A stretch of DNA of 64,000 bases from Symbiodinium natans (Eukaryota; Sar; Dinophyceae; Suessiales; Symbiodiniaceae): positions 1 through 64,000 of the forward strand of contig CAJNDS010000686.1 of NCBI GenBank assembly GCA_905221605.1, given 5' to 3'. Below are positions 11,426-22,226 of this stretch, piece after piece (position 1 is the stretch's first letter; every line of letters starts with the position of its first letter). The notes beneath the pieces were generated by a model that saw only the letters and a list, made by a program, of their open reading frames with translations, ran no database searches and had not been told where the DNA came from. Both the position numbers and the translations under genes were made by a program.

Positions 11426-12902
11426 TTCAGGTTCTAAGGGGAGGTTAAGGTCGGTAATTACAAGCAGTGCATCGTTGGTGCTCATCAAGCTCCGAGAATC
11501 ATTGCACATTGCGCGTGCGCCAAGAGCCTAGGGGGGTAGTACGTTTACCTGTCAAGCGTTCCGCAGCCGACGTCAAAAGCTGACATGAAGTGCCAAACCC
11601 CCTAAACCTTTAACCTAACATTTATAATTATCCTAGTTAAGGCCCGGCAAGCCGCCTCAACCCTTAACCGGAAAGCGAAACCTCCCAATCCTCAGTCCAA
11701 TGATTCCACCCTCGCCCTAAACCCGAAACCCTAAGCCCTAAACCCTAAACCCTAAACCCTGAACCTGCCTCTCAGGGGATCTTCCTCGCCCGGATCACCA
11801 GGTCCCTAGGGTGTTTTTTGCGGGAGAAGCGAGGAACCCTCGTAAGGGTCTATGGAGGTACAGTACTCCGCCCCTCAACCTCAGACCCCAAAGTCTAAAT
11901 CCCCAAACGGTGAACCCGAAACCTTAAACTCCAAGAAGGACACAAGACTCTTCTTCGCAGCTCAGTGGGATGACTACACTTCACTGTACCCTAAACCCTA
12001 AACCCTCAACCTTAAGTCCTAAAACCCTAAGAACCTAAAGCCCTAAAACCCTAAAGCCCTAGAACCCTAAAACCCTAAAACCCAAACCCCACACCCTAAA
12101 CTCCAAGACTTGCCCAAGATTCTTCTCCTCAACTGAGTAGGGTTCTTATGGGGTTTACAGGGCTTACAGGGCTGAAAAAGGGTTCAGGGTTTATAGGGCT
12201 TACAGGGTTTAAAGGGTTTCTTATAGGGTTCACAGGGTTTTTAGGGTTTGTAGGGTTTATAGGGTTTAGGGCCTAAGACTTTGGTGTCTACTTGGGCTTT
12301 GGGGTTTAGGATCACGGGCATCGCTTCGTCACAAGAACCGGAAGGGGTGCGCACAAGGCCTGCATCTCAGGGGGCCCTCGCCTCTGATGTGCAGCCGATC
12401 GGCTTGAGAAACCCTAAACCCTAAACCCTATACCCTAAACCCTAAACCGTAAACCCTGAACCCTGAACCCTGAACCCTGAATCCTGAACCCTGAACCCTG
12501 AACCCTGAACACTGAACCCTGAACCCTGAACCCTGAACCCTGAACCCATACCTCCTTCGTAGGACCCCGGTGCGCAGGGACTCGGCTGGAACACTATGTG
12601 GAGTTTAACGACAGGGATGATACTTAGCATAAACCGGGGGCTTTTTCCCCCGCCAGCCTGCCATACAAAAACGCACTTTCGGCAGGCTTAGCGTTTGCCA
12701 ATCCGCTCGCATCCGGCCGACATGTATGCCTATAGGCTGAGGGTCTGATCGTTCCCCCCCCCCCCCCCCCCCCATGTTTAGCCTTACTTCCGAGCTACCT
12801 GAGGGACTTTATGTAAACTTGCAAGTGCCCACGAAGCTTGCACTCTTTCATGGTTCTCTGCTGTCATCCCTAATTAAACCCCAAACCCTAAACCCGTTTC
12901 AG

Positions 12903-13658
12903 CCACCCCGCTGCCAGGCGAAGTGCGCGGGGGCTCAGAGCCCGGTGGGGGTGCCCGGTCCATCTCAGCGGTGTGAGGCTTCAGGGACCAGGCGGTTTAG
13001 GGTTGAGAGTCTTGAGTTAGGGGTTTCGGGTTTAGCGTCTAGAAGGTAGAACCCTAAACTCTCAAACCCTCAACCCTCCACCAACTTTGGGGTTCGGGGT
13101 TTCGTGGCAGCACGCAGCCGCTGCCCACCGCTTGCTCGGACACCATGATCGCCGACGGCTACGAACGCAGCAAACCTGATCTGCCGACGTGTCGAATAGG
13201 GTTTAGGGTTTAGGGTTCAGGGTTTAGGGCTTGGGCTTAAGGGTTTAGGGTTTAGGGTTAAGGGTTTATGGGGTTTATAGGGTTTATAGGGTTTACAGGG
13301 TTTATAGGGTTTATAGGGTTTATAGGGTTTATAGGGTTCATAGGGTTCATATGGGTTTATAGGGTTTATAGGGTTTATAGGGTTGATAGGGTTCATAGGG
13401 TTTATATGGGGTTATAGGGTTTATAGGGTTTATAGGGTTTAGGGTTTAGGGCGAACTAGCCACGGGGAGCCCTGGGAGCATGACGAGGTAAGCTCCTGAG
13501 CGGAGTCCTACTTCAAGGTTCATGGGTAGCCACAGGAGGGTTTAGGGTTTAGGGTTTAGGGTTTAGGGTTTAGGGTTTAGGGTTTAGGGGGGGTCTCTAG
13601 GGTTTAGGACCTTGAGGGCCATAGTTCGTTGCACACCGACTTAGATGGAAGGCCCTAA
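12903..13658 (+). CDS. Candidate four-exon gene fragment with telomere arrays in its introns
   Basis: Four short frames chain in phase. Exon 12903-12994 follows CCGTTTCAG and ends at a GT made by a TTTAGGG array. Exon 13111-13190 follows GTGGCAG. Exon 13450-13487 begins right after TTTAG of an array and ends at GTAAGC. Exon 13608-13658 begins after TTTAG and stops at a TAA made by the next CCCTAAA array. All three junctions keep the frame under GT-AG splicing, each a one-in-three event by chance. The second exon includes TACSDTMIADGYERSKPDLP and the third ends SHGEPWEHDE. I do not recognise the product; the 5' end is unknown and the 3' stop may not be native. Confidence 0.35.
13195..13449 (+). 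repeat. TTTATAGGG-type 9-bp array inside a candidate intron
   Basis: Mixed TTTAGGG and TTTATAGGG units, about 255 bp, with the 9-bp form dominating 13262-13440. CGA is present at both borders, just before and just after the array. Period 9 makes every frame repeat three codons, so no open frame here is meaningful. Confidence 0.85.
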
Positions 13659-13756
13659 ACCCTAAACCCTAAACCCTAAACCCTAAACCCTAAACCCTAA
13701 ACCCTAAACCCTAAACCCTAAACCTAAACCCTAAACCCTAAACCCTAAACCCTAAA
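13653..13756 (-). repeat. CCCTAAA array, about 14 units
   Basis: Nearly perfect units with one shortened monomer at about 13722. Followed by about 110 bp of unique DNA and then an array of opposite orientation (13875-13935). Confidence 0.95.
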
Positions 13757-15117
13757 CAAACCAAAGGACGCCCTTTGTTCTCCTAGGCTACTGGGGGGAG
13801 CCCTAGGCCCCAAACCCTCAAGATGCAGATGGTGCATCACACCTCCCAAGCCCTGCTGTTCCTTCCTAAACCCTGCAAGGGTTTAAGGTGCAGGGTTTAG
13901 GGTTTAGGGTTTAGGGTTTAGGGTTTAGGGTTTAGGATAGAAGGGGTAGGGCTCCCCCCAAACCTCAAACCCTTAGTCGCTAAAGCTCAAAGACCGTGAA
14001 CGCCGAAGCCTTCACTCGTTCGATTCCATCTGCCGCGTTGAAGCTTGAACTATTCACAGGGTTCAGGTCACCCCAACCCCTAAACCCTACGGCGTATCGA
14101 GGGGGGCTATGAGGTACCCTCTCGTCTGCCTACCCGGGGGTCCTGAACTCTACATGCCTTAACGTATCTTCACGTGGGCCCTTTAGTGGACCCTAAACTC
14201 TGAACCCACAGGCCCTAGACCCTAAACTCTGAAGCCTAAAGCCCCCCCCTAATTTAACAAAACCTGCCCGAAACCCTCAACCCTCAACCCCAAACCCTAA
14301 TAACCCCCCCCCCCCTCTCCCCCCCCTCCACCCCCCCCCGCCCCCGCCTACATAGCAAGGAGAGGCGCCAGCATTTGAAGGCTCTGCCTCCGTGGGGGAG
14401 GCCCCGGTTTAGACGCAGGGTTTAGGGTTCAGGGTTGTAGCGCTGATCCCCCAAGCCCTAAACCCTAAACCCTACACCCTAAACCCTAAACCCTAAACCC
14501 TAACCCCTAACCCCTAAACCCCTAAACCCCTAAACCCCCAAGCACCTTCACCCAGGGGAGTGCCATGCAGAGATTCAGCATCAGGGTAGTTTCACGAAGC
14601 TTCTCCTTCAGATTTTTGTAGCTTGGCTTACATGTTGCCCTCGACCCTAAACCCTACACTCCCCCCCCCAAAGCCCAAAACACTACCACAGTTTTGCGAA
14701 GGTCCCTAGTAGTGGCAGCTCCAAGCTGTCAGGTCTCCGGCTTAGGTACTGTGGTGCTAAGGATTCATAAGGGGCTTAGGGTTTAGGGCGACGACCATTC
14801 CGGGGATAGTCTGGGTGTGGGGTTTAGGGTGCCGGGTTGACTGGATCTAGAGGTATCGGTGGAATGCCAGTTATGTTGTTGGCAACATAGAGGCTGCAAT
14901 TTCTTGAGAACATGAACAAGTGGAACTTGCTGCTTTGCAAGACACGTAAGCTTCAGCAAATGAAGTAGGTGAAGCAGACGGATCGAATAGCGCCTCTCAG
15001 AAAATTGGTGTGACTCCTGAAAGATAATCGCCATGCTCCCCTTGGCTTTTTTCTATGGCTGCTACGTTCCTGTCTCGGCACAGAGCGACCTGGTTTCCCG
15101 GCAGGACTCCCCTGTTC
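13757..15117. repeat. Mosaic region, no supported gene
   Basis: T arrays at 13875-13935 and 14415-14440; C arrays at about 14200-14300 and 14452-14540; C-rich runs at about 14306-14345. An exon-like frame at about 14888-14945 ends at GTAAGC, with a weak mirror-strand open frame over the same bases; strand cannot be decided. Otherwise nothing recognised. Confidence 0.6.
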
Positions 15118-15327
15118 TACTATTCGCTTAAGAACCCCCCCCAAAAAAAAAGAAAGAAAGAGAAAGAACATACATGAAAATCCCTATATTGCCCTTATGA
15201 GGAGAAATATTCACAAATAAATGCATTAATAACTTATAAATAGATATTTTTTAAAACACACATATATATATATATATACACTTGTTTATTTTTTTTGTTG
15301 GTGGGGGTGTCCTTAAGTAATTAGTAG
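15118..15327. mobile_element. Family H inverted-repeat element, copy 1
   Basis: About 210 bp. The left end CTACTATTCGCTTAAGAACC leads into a C8A9 run; the right end is a T-rich then G-rich run followed by CCTTAAGTAATTAGTAG, its imperfect complement. TGTT flanks both sides, consistent with a 4-bp target duplication. The interior shares an ATCCCTATNTTGCCCTTAT segment with the copy at 33804-33942 and holds a TA microsatellite (about 15258-15280). Non-coding. Confidence 0.75.
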
Positions 15328-15957
15328 TGTTCTCGGCATAGCCTGCCCGGTCTCGGCAGATCTACACTAATTATCTGCAGAACTAACCCTATTTCTCGAA
15401 TATCTGCAGCACATACAAAGAATTGCCGAAACTATTCCGACAGTTTCGCGACGAAGTTTGGATCGATATATTTTGTTTTTATTTTTTTTGTGAGGGTGGG
15501 TTGGGTGCTTCAGTTTCTGTTTCGCCTGTTGTCAAAGACTTGTAACACAGGTTGTTCAACAACCTTGGGAGTCTCAACTTTGTCTTTGCTTGCTGTTTGA
15601 GCATGTCTGCAGTGAGACCACCCATATTTCTAAATCCATGCAAGCGTAGGGTTTATGGTTGAGGCTCTAGGTTGGGATGCTCCCCCTTATACTTGCAGTC
15701 CTTAATACCGGGTAGTAGAATCCCTAGTAAGGACTGGTAGTCTTTAGGTTTCGGGGGGCTGGCCACTGCAGAGATCACTGGGAATCTTGCAAGGGGAACA
15801 TGAAGTTGCGCAGCACCAGTGCATGGCGTAAAAAAACACTTCGACACGTACCCCGCCCTAAGCCCTACAGAAAGGCACACTGTAGGGCCTGCATATAAGC
15901 CCTAAATAGATCTAGACTCTAAACCCTGAACCTCCCCCCCCCCCCCCCCCCCCTGCC
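15328..15957. other. Unique DNA with a partial family C element
   Basis: AT-richer unique sequence, no supported gene. 15671-15745 carries the left part of family C (GGGATGCTCCCCCTTATAC and CAGTCCTTAATA). A C20-class run at about 15932-15952 precedes the next telomere-type array. Confidence 0.5.
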
Positions 15958-16066
15958 CCCTAAACCCTAAACCCTAAACCCTAAACCCTAAACCCTAAAC
16001 CCTAAACCCTAAACCCTAAACCCTAAACCCTAAACCCTAAACCCTAAACCCTAAACCCTAAATCCT
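15958..16066 (-). repeat. CCCTAAA array, about 15 units
   Basis: One of the longest perfect arrays. It is preceded by a long C run and followed by a 75-bp G/C-balanced piece and then a TTTAGGG array at 16145-16175, so the unique piece is capped on both sides in the orientation of true chromosome ends. Confidence 0.95.
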
Positions 16067-16434
16067 AAACTGTCAGGTCAGTCGAGGTGAAGTCGCTCCC
16101 ACGGGAAAGAGCCAGGCGCAGACTTTGATTGGGCAGGGTCAATAGGGTTTAGGGTTTAGGGTTTAGGGTTTCGGGTTTGAAGCTTTTTTGCTCTACTAGG
16201 AAGGTCAGTGGTACGGTTCTAATTTGGGATCGGTACACAAAAACCCCATGAGGCAAGAAAGGGGTACCATGTTTGTTCATTCCCACTTTGCCGGTGGAAA
16301 CGACGAAAAACTGATTCGTGGGTCTGCCAACCTAGACCTCCCCCGAAACTACCCTTTAACAGAGCTTAGAGGGCCTTTCAAAAGCCCTAAACCCTAAACC
16401 CCAAACCCTAAACCCAGTAGCCACATTTTCCAGG

Positions 16435-16957
16435 ATGTCACCGTGGCTGGTGAACGCAGGCGTGGAAGACTCAGTCATGCTTGCGGCTCTCAGGACAGAA
16501 GACTTCCGCACAAAGTGGGCTGAGTCTGTAGCAACCCTGGTGCGCCGCACGCACTAGGCTCTGTCTCACGTTTACTGTGACGCCTCGCTGGGTCATTGAC
16601 GACGTGCTGGCCAGGCGGATCGCAGTGGTTGAAGGGACCACGGTGCATGCAAAACGCACATCAGCAAAGATCGGGTCCACCATTCAGGCAAAGATGCCAA
16701 CCATCGAGGGGTGCATTCCCTTGTCAGCTGTCGAGTACGTCGCTGGCGCCCGCATGTACAACGCACACTGCAGGGCCACGAACCCAGAGGAGGCAGAGCC
16801 CGTTCCGGCGCAACCGCCCAGAGATGTGAGGTTCTTTGCTGCGCGTTCTCCCATACTTCCCCAACCACCCTTATGCAAACGGTCCAGAGAAACCCGAAAA
16901 CAAGCCAGAAAGCATCAGAAAGCCCTACGAGGAGAAACCAAACCCTGTGCACTGTGA
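16435..16957 (+). CDS. Gene-like region, unknown product, two frames
   Basis: A frame starting with ATG 16435, just after TTTTCCAG, runs 41 codons to TAG 16556. A second frame is open from about 16532 to the TGA ending near 16957 (over 125 codons). The first reads MSPWLVNAGVEDSVMLAALR and the second includes GCIPLSAVEYVAGARMYNAH. Third positions of the second are about three quarters G or C, unlike the other frames. The two overlap in different frames, so a frameshift, an unseen intron or a downstream donor (GTGAGG at about 16824) is needed to join them. The opposite strand is also open here but with poorer codon bias. No family recognised. Confidence 0.4.
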
Positions 16958-18139
16958 ACCCTACAAGGCCGTTAAGCCCCTACAAGCTCTTGAAACCCTA
17001 ATTTCCCTGTGAAACCCCTATACACCCCGAAAAACGCTATAAGCCCAGGAACCCTTAGGCCTTTCACCCGCCCAGCCCACAACCACTCCACGAGGGAAGG
17101 GGGCTTGGGGGATCGGGTTCAGCTTTAGGGTTTCGTAGGGTTTAGGGTCTAGGTTTAGGGTATTAGGGGTTGAGGAGTCTTAGGGGCACAAAGACATAGT
17201 TAGCCCCTACACGTTTAGGGTTTGCGTAGGAGGGTTAGGGTCAGAGCTTTAAAACCCTACACTCCCTTAAGTCCTAAAGCTTAATAAGGCTTTAGGGTTC
17301 AGGCTTGAGGGTTTAGGGTTTAGGGCCTGTCTTCAGTACAAAGTTTAAGAAGTTGAGGAAGTATAAGGAGCTTAGGAAGCTGAGGGGATTCAGGGGGTTT
17401 AGGGAGGTTAGGGATTTTATCAATGGACTTTGCCTGGGACCCTACGGTGGTACGCTTGGGTTTGGGCCTTTTTTCTGTAAGATTCCTAGGCAATATAAGG
17501 GCCGTATCAGGAGTTGAATACGGGAAGCCGTGAGGGTACAACCTTCGGGGTTGGAGTCTTAACCCCTGAATGTAGGGAGCTTAGGTCTGAAGGGTGAGGA
17601 TTGGCCCAAGAGAGCTCTAGGTTTTAGGGGTCAGGGTTTAGGGCTTAGGGTTTAGGGTTGAGGGTTTAGGGTTTAGGCGTTCATTCTTGGCTGTTCTTCC
17701 GACGTCATAGCCCCGACAGAACCCACATCGCTTGGAACTCTGAGCTGGAGTTTAGGGTTTAGGGTCTAGGGTCTAGGGTTTAGGGTTTAGGGCTTAGGGT
17801 TTAGGGTATCACGGTTGGCTTGCTTACGGGTTTAGGGTTTAGTTTTTTTTGTTTAGGGTTTAGGGTTTAGGGTTTATAGTTGAGGGTTTTAGGGTTTAGG
17901 GTTTAGGGGTTTAAGGTTCAGGTGTTTTTCGTTTGTTGGAGTTTCGTGTTTGGGTTGTAGGCTTCGGGTTTAGGTTTAGCAAGTCGCTAGATTGCTTTGT
18001 TTCCCTGTGTCTGTGCAGGCCAATCAGTCGCAGGGCCGTATTGCACTAGGGGTCACCCAAACAGGAACTACCCCAAAAACCCTAACCCCCAAACCCTGAG
18101 CCCTACACCTAAACCGTAAAGAGCCATACAAACCTCTGG
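16958..18139. repeat. Degenerate telomere-type mosaic
   Basis: Mostly decayed TTTAGGG derivatives (GGGCTTAGG, GGTCTAGGG, TTTCGGG) at 17110-17325, 17630-17675, 17750-17810 and 17828-17960. Open frames seen here are made of the repeats. No gene supported. Confidence 0.75.
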
Positions 18140-18258
18140 CTACCGTTTGTTTAAGAACAACCAGGAATATGAAATAAATTCTTGGAAAAAAGGCAAGATA
18201 GTGATGATTATGTTTTTTTGTTTTTTTTGGGGGGGGGGGTTCTTAAGCAAATGGTAAC
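18139..18258. mobile_element. Family H inverted-repeat element, copy 2
   Basis: Ends GCTACCGTTTGTTTAAGAAC and GTTCTTAAGCAAATGGTAAC are imperfect complements. The right arm carries a T-rich then G10 run, as in the other two copies. About 120 bp, non-coding. Confidence 0.75.
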
Positions 18259-19034
18259 TAGAGTCGCCACAAGTCCTGTAGCACCCCATGAGGCTTACGG
18301 CTTAAACCGTCCCTAAACCCTGAGTCTGGAGTCCCCACAAAAAGCCGCCCCCTAAACCCTAAACCCGAAACCCTAAGCCCTATAACCCCAAACCCTAAAC
18401 AACTTCGCTACCAGGGCCCATGGACGGAGAGCGATCAGCGGAGTTCGGGCGAGGCCATTTGTTTGCAGTCCTACGGATCAAATCTGGGGATCGGAAGAAT
18501 TACTAGAAGCATTCCCTTATGGTCCCGAAAGCCTCTAAAGACCCAAAGCCCTAAACCTCTGCCTGGGACCCTATTTCCATACTGCTTGAAGGGGTATACC
18601 TATCAAATAGGAGCCCCCTAAACCTTAAGCCGTAAACCCTAAACCCTAAACCCTAAACCCTAGACCCTAAACCCTAAACCCTAAACCCTAAACCCTAAAC
18701 CCTAAACCCTAAACCCTAAACGGTAGGCAAATAGGAGTCCCAGGTAGGTCTTGCTTTTGGGCGGTTGAAAGCAGGTCTCGTCTTTCGAGGTGGCCGATGC
18801 CTCGTGAGGGGGCCTCCTGGCCAGAAATCAGGTGCCATTCCCTTGTAGTAGACGCCCCAAACTACCATTTACGGGCATAGGGTTTCGGGTTTTTTCGCTG
18901 TAGGGCTTTAGAGCGTTTAGGTTTAGGGCCTAAATATGGGTTTAAGGCGGAGGGTGGAGGGGCTGAACGATCTCCAAAATTCACGAGAAGCTTATTCTAC
19001 GGCCCCTGATGCGAGATAACCTTCCCAAAGTCCC
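18259..19034. repeat. Mosaic with a CCCTAAA array at 18623-18721
   Basis: The array has about 13 units. A unique piece at about 18407-18560 is open in two + frames, neither convincing. The 18725-18960 stretch holds nothing recognised. Confidence 0.7.
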
Positions 19035-19217
19035 AAACCCTAGACCCAAACCCCAAACCCCAAACCCCAAACCCCAAACCCCAAACCCAAACCCCAAACC
19101 CCAAACCCCAAACCCCAAACCCCAAACCCTAAACCCTAAACCCTGGAAACCCTAAACCCTGGAAACCCTAAACCCTAAACCCTAAACCCTAAACCCTAAA
19201 CCCTAAACCCTAAACCC
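19035..19217 (-). repeat. Segmented array: CCCCAAA block then CCCTAAA block
   Basis: About 13 tandem CCCCAAA units (19035-19128) pass into CCCTAAA units. The variant is clustered rather than scattered, indicating local amplification of a mutant monomer. Confidence 0.9.
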
Positions 19218-19504
19218 TAAACCCAAAACCCTAACTGACCTTACTAGACTGGAACGAGTCCTGTTATAAGGTTAAGAACGATCGGTTGGGGCCGCGGGGA
19301 AGTTTAGGATGGTCGCAACCCGACTATGCAGCCGGCAGAGTTTGGGTTTTAGGGTTTAGGGTTTAGGGTTTAGGGATTGGGGCTTAGGGCTTATTATGGC
19401 TTGATGCTTCTTCCAAGGCAGCTGAAGGTGCAAGCCTGCAAGGCATGAAGCTCAAACCCAGGGATGATCACAGCCGCTGGCTCAAGGTGTTGAGCGCTAA
19501 AGCC

Positions 19505-19590
19505 CCAAACCCTAAACCCTAAACCCTAAACCCTAAACCCTAAACCCTAAACCCTAAACCCTAAACCCTAAACCCTAAACCCTAAACCCT
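19505..19590 (-). repeat. CCCTAAA array upstream of the first ankyrin gene
   Basis: Twelve units ending about 38 bp before the chosen ATG. The array therefore occupies the position of the promoter or 5' leader. Confidence 0.95.
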
Positions 19591-19628
19591 TCAAGTTTTC
19601 GGTTCTGGCATTGAGACATTCCGGCGAG

Positions 19629-20674
19629 ATGCTGCAAGTCCGGATGATCTCCGGCGGAGACATGAGCATACCCGTGCATGAGGTGCACGACGTGAGGAGC
19701 CTGAAGCGGCATCTGAATCAGCTGCATGGGTTCCCCCTCGGATTCAGGCAAAGGTTCCTCCTGCATGGCGAGATTTTGGAAGATAGTGTCAAGCTCGAGT
19801 CGCCTGTGGACCTGGATCTTGTTTTGCTGCAGTTCGCTGAAGTTTCGCAAGAGCAGGTGGGCGAGCTGGTCAAGACCGCTAGAGATGGTTCCCTGGCGGA
19901 AGTTGAATCCAGGGTACAGTTGCCCCAAGATCCAGACTTGTGTCAGGCAGATGGCATCACAGCCTTGATGATGGCATCTAACGAAGGTCATGTCGAAATC
20001 GTGAGCTTGCTGCTGGCCGCAGGCGCCAACGTGGACCTTGTGGAAAGCACCGGCTGCACAGCCCTGATAGCTGCATCGAATGCAGGGCACACCGAAGTCG
20101 TTCGCTTGCTGCTAGACGCCGGCGCCGCCACGGATGTGGTAGACAAGAGAGGCACGACAGCCTTGATTATGGCATCTAACGAAGGTCATCTTGAAGTCGT
20201 CACCTTGCTTCTGAAAGCCGGCGCCGATTGCAATGTGGCAACCCCCACGGGCAGCACGGCTTTGATGCGGGCATCTTACCGCGGCCATGTTGAAATCGTA
20301 GACTTGCTGTTGGAGGCCGGCGCCGACAAGGATGCCACAGAAACCACCGGCTGCACAGCTCTGATGATCGCGGCTTACGAGGGTCACGCCGACGTCGTGC
20401 GCTCACTGCTGGCGGCCGGCGCCGACCGGGATCGGAGAAGCGGCAATGGCCTCACGGCCTTGATGAAACTGGGTCATTGTTCCAAACCACTTTACATTTT
20501 TATGAGTACTTACATACGTATTAAACCCAATAAGGAACAAAGATGGTCATTGTTTTAATAGTACCCCAGCCATGCTGCAGGAAAGCGTCGAGTGCATGTC
20601 ATACCGAAGTCGTGAGCTTGCTGCAGGACGGCAGGTCTGAGGCAACAGCTGAAGCCTACGAGCTTTACTACTGA
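19629..20674 (+). CDS. Ubiquitin-like/ankyrin repeat protein 1
   Basis: Two exons, 19629-20464 and 20581-20674, give 309 residues. Residues 1-72 form a ubiquitin-like fold start (MLQVRMISGGDMSIPVHEVH) with the usual basic helix and a DLDLVLLQF end. A linker (about 73-107, QVGELVKTARDGSLAEVE) leads to six 33-residue ankyrin repeats from about 109, each of the TALMMASNEGHVEIVSLLL type with an AGA turn; the last repeat spans the splice. ATG 19629 is chosen because the paralogue at 61583 also starts ML(Q/R)V there; the frame opens only 18 bp further upstream, without another ATG. Ankyrin repeats bind proteins; a ubiquitin-like head could direct the product to proteasome or ubiquitin machinery, but no partner can be read from the sequence. 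Its neighbours are telomere-type arrays on both sides. Confidence 0.85.
20465..20580 (+). other. GA-AG intron of ankyrin gene 1
   Basis: 116 nt, starting GAAACTGGG and ending GCTGCAG. Joining ...CCTTGAT to GAAAGCG restores the repeat as TALMKASSACHTEVVSLL. GAAA is present at both junctions. Inside, TTGTTCC and GGAACAA form a perfect 7-bp inverted repeat, and GGTCATTGTT occurs twice, near each end: the look of a small element that became an intron. A GT donor nine bases on gives the wrong frame. Confidence 0.7.
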
Positions 20675-20900
20675 TCCTTGCACAACGCCATATGGAGGCT
20701 TCTGAGAAAAGGGGTACCCTGTATCCCCAAAGGGACCCCCAAAACATTACCCCCTAATATCGGCACCCCCCAATGTCGTCTTGCCGTGGCATCGGTAACC
20801 GATGTGCGCTCTTCTCCAGTACCAGGGCAGTGACTGTAATGCGCCCATACCGACTACCACGCTTCGGATGACAAGGGGTAGACGGCGTAGGGTTGATCTA
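20675..20900. other. 3' flank of ankyrin gene 1
   Basis: A family X-like piece at about 20700-20745 (AAAAGGGGTACCC). The rest is unique DNA with a weak opposite-strand open frame. No polyadenylation signal recognised, which is normal for dinoflagellates. Confidence 0.4.
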
Positions 20901-21040
20901 AGGGTAGTTACGTAGTCTCTTAGTATGGGCCCGTAAAGGGGGACCAAGTGAAGCCCAAACCCCAAACCCTAAACCCTAAACCCTAAACACTAAACCCTAA
21001 ATATACCCTGTACAACCCAAGGGACCATGTAACTACCCCT
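20901..21040. mobile_element. Family A element carrying a CCCTAAA array
   Basis: The left end AGGGTAGTTACGTAGTCTCT and right end GGGACCATGTAACTACCCCT are inverted repeats. The middle (about 20953-21000) is a CCCCAAA/CCCTAAA array not present in copies 9305-9440 or 37226-37340. The array therefore lies inside the element. Confidence 0.7.
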
Positions 21041-21525
21041 GAGGGTTTTGGTGGCTCTTAAGGTCCCGGATCAAGTAACCCTAAGCCCTAAACCCTAAAC
21101 CCTAAACCGTAAACCCTTCTTAGAATGGGGTTGCTGGGCTACGAAGCTCCTTTCGTGGTTGTCGAAAATCTGCAAGGCTTGGGGTTTAGGGTTTAGCGTT
21201 TAGGGTTAGGATTTAGGGTTTAGGGTTAGGGTCTAGGGTCTAGGGTCTAGGGTCTAGGGTCTAGGGTCTAGGGTCTAGGGTCTAGGGTTTAGGGTTTAGG
21301 GTTTAGGGTTTAGGGTTTAGGGTTTAGGGTTTAGGGTTTAGGGTTTAGGGTTTAGGGTTTAATCCCACAACCGCACACTTGGACTGGCTCTTCGTCGGGA
21401 ATGAGGGAAGAAGGTGCCCTATAGAATCCCCTTCAGAGGATGCGTATACATACATATATATATATATATACATACCCTAAACCCTAGACCCTAAACCGTA
21501 AACCCTAAACCCTAAACCTATATGT

Positions 21526-21560
<35 letters not shown>
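21041..21560. repeat. Segmented TTTAGGG/TCTAGGG array and a TA-flanked array
   Basis: 21180-21361 is in T orientation, with eight TCTAGGG monomers clustered at 21231-21288 and pure TTTAGGG after. A CCCTAAA array at 21473-21520 sits between two TA microsatellites (about 21445-21470 and 21520-21562). Confidence 0.85.
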
Positions 21561-21564
<4 letters not shown>

Positions 21565-21843
21565 TACATTACAGGGGGATATCAGGGCTACCAGGAGGAT
21601 GGTGTCTGCAGGGCACCACTGAAATTAAGGGGAGTCTATTGGGGGTTTAGGGTTTAAGGGTTTCAGGGTTTAGGGTTTAAGGTTTAGGGGGTTGCGGGTT
21701 TAGGGGCTGTAAGGCCTTGTCAGCCAGGCGCCAAGCGCTGGCACCCTAATCCGAACAAAACCCTCTAAACCCTGGAGAGGATCCCATTGTTTAGCAAACA
21801 AAGGGAGAGATAAAAACCCTTTGCACCCCTAACCCGTCGTACC

Positions 21844-21932
21844 AGGGTTTAGGGTTTAGGGTTTAGGGTTTAGGGTTTAGGGTTTAGGGTTTAGGGTTTA
21901 GGGTTTAGGGTTTAGGGTTTAGGGTTTAGGGC
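21844..21932 (+). repeat. TTTAGGG array, about 12 units
   Basis: A perfect array bordered on the right by a unique 220-bp piece. Confidence 0.95.
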
Positions 21933-21944
21933 TCAACTCTCCAC

Positions 21945-22190
21945 CTTTGGGATGCTGTTAGAGGGGTACAAAAGGGCGCCCATCGCGGCCCACAGCTCAA
22001 GCTGAACATGTACAGTCGGCCCAGCTTTGTGTATCCCCCTTGCCTCCCCTGCGCCTCGACTCCCATGGCGCTGTCCTGGTGCTGGATGAGGGCGCTCCCC
22101 GATGAGCCGGGAGGCTGGTGGCCCACACCTTGGACTTTCAACTCCTCAGCCTTCAAGCCTATGACCCTAAACCCTAAACCCTCAACTTGA
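21945..22190 (-). pseudogene. Exon-like open frames on both strands, unknown
   Basis: A + frame opens at ATG 22008 and runs to the C array. The opposite strand is open from the GGT microsatellite through 21945 and has the more protein-like reading (VGHQPPGSSGSALIQHQDSA). No domain recognised and no firm splice sites; the strand call is weak. Confidence 0.2.
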
Positions 22191-22226
22191 CATCCGCTGG
22201 GTACGGTGGGTGCTGCATGTCCGAAT

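Larger units (their letters stand above)
9441..12900. repeat. Telomere-type mosaic with sparse exon-like frames
   Basis: C-orientation arrays lie at about 10285-10420, 10724-10782, 11716-11765, 11984-12105 and 12409-12550 (the last rich in CCCTGAA). T-orientation arrays lie at about 10496-10572, 10863-10910, 11175-11250 and 12150-12270 (ending in TTATAGGG-like forms). Open frames with exon-like composition: 9801-9915, and 12309-12399 between a TTTAG and a C array. A G5/C5 hairpin lies at about 12634-12652 and a C20 tract at 12754-12773. Nothing recognised in 11430-11715 or 12560-12770. Confidence 0.8.

Noticed and set aside
13262-13440. CRISPR-like array
   Set aside because: The repeats are contiguous 9-bp units without spacers.
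19478-19487. TGGCTCAAG as a relic of the dinoflagellate spliced leader upstream of ankyrin gene 1
   Set aside because: Only nine bases match contiguously, a hit expected about once in two windows of this size by chance, and the leader's middle is missing.
19611-19628. Start of ankyrin gene 1 at 19611
   Set aside because: That triplet is TTG; ATG 19629 matches the start of the paralogue.
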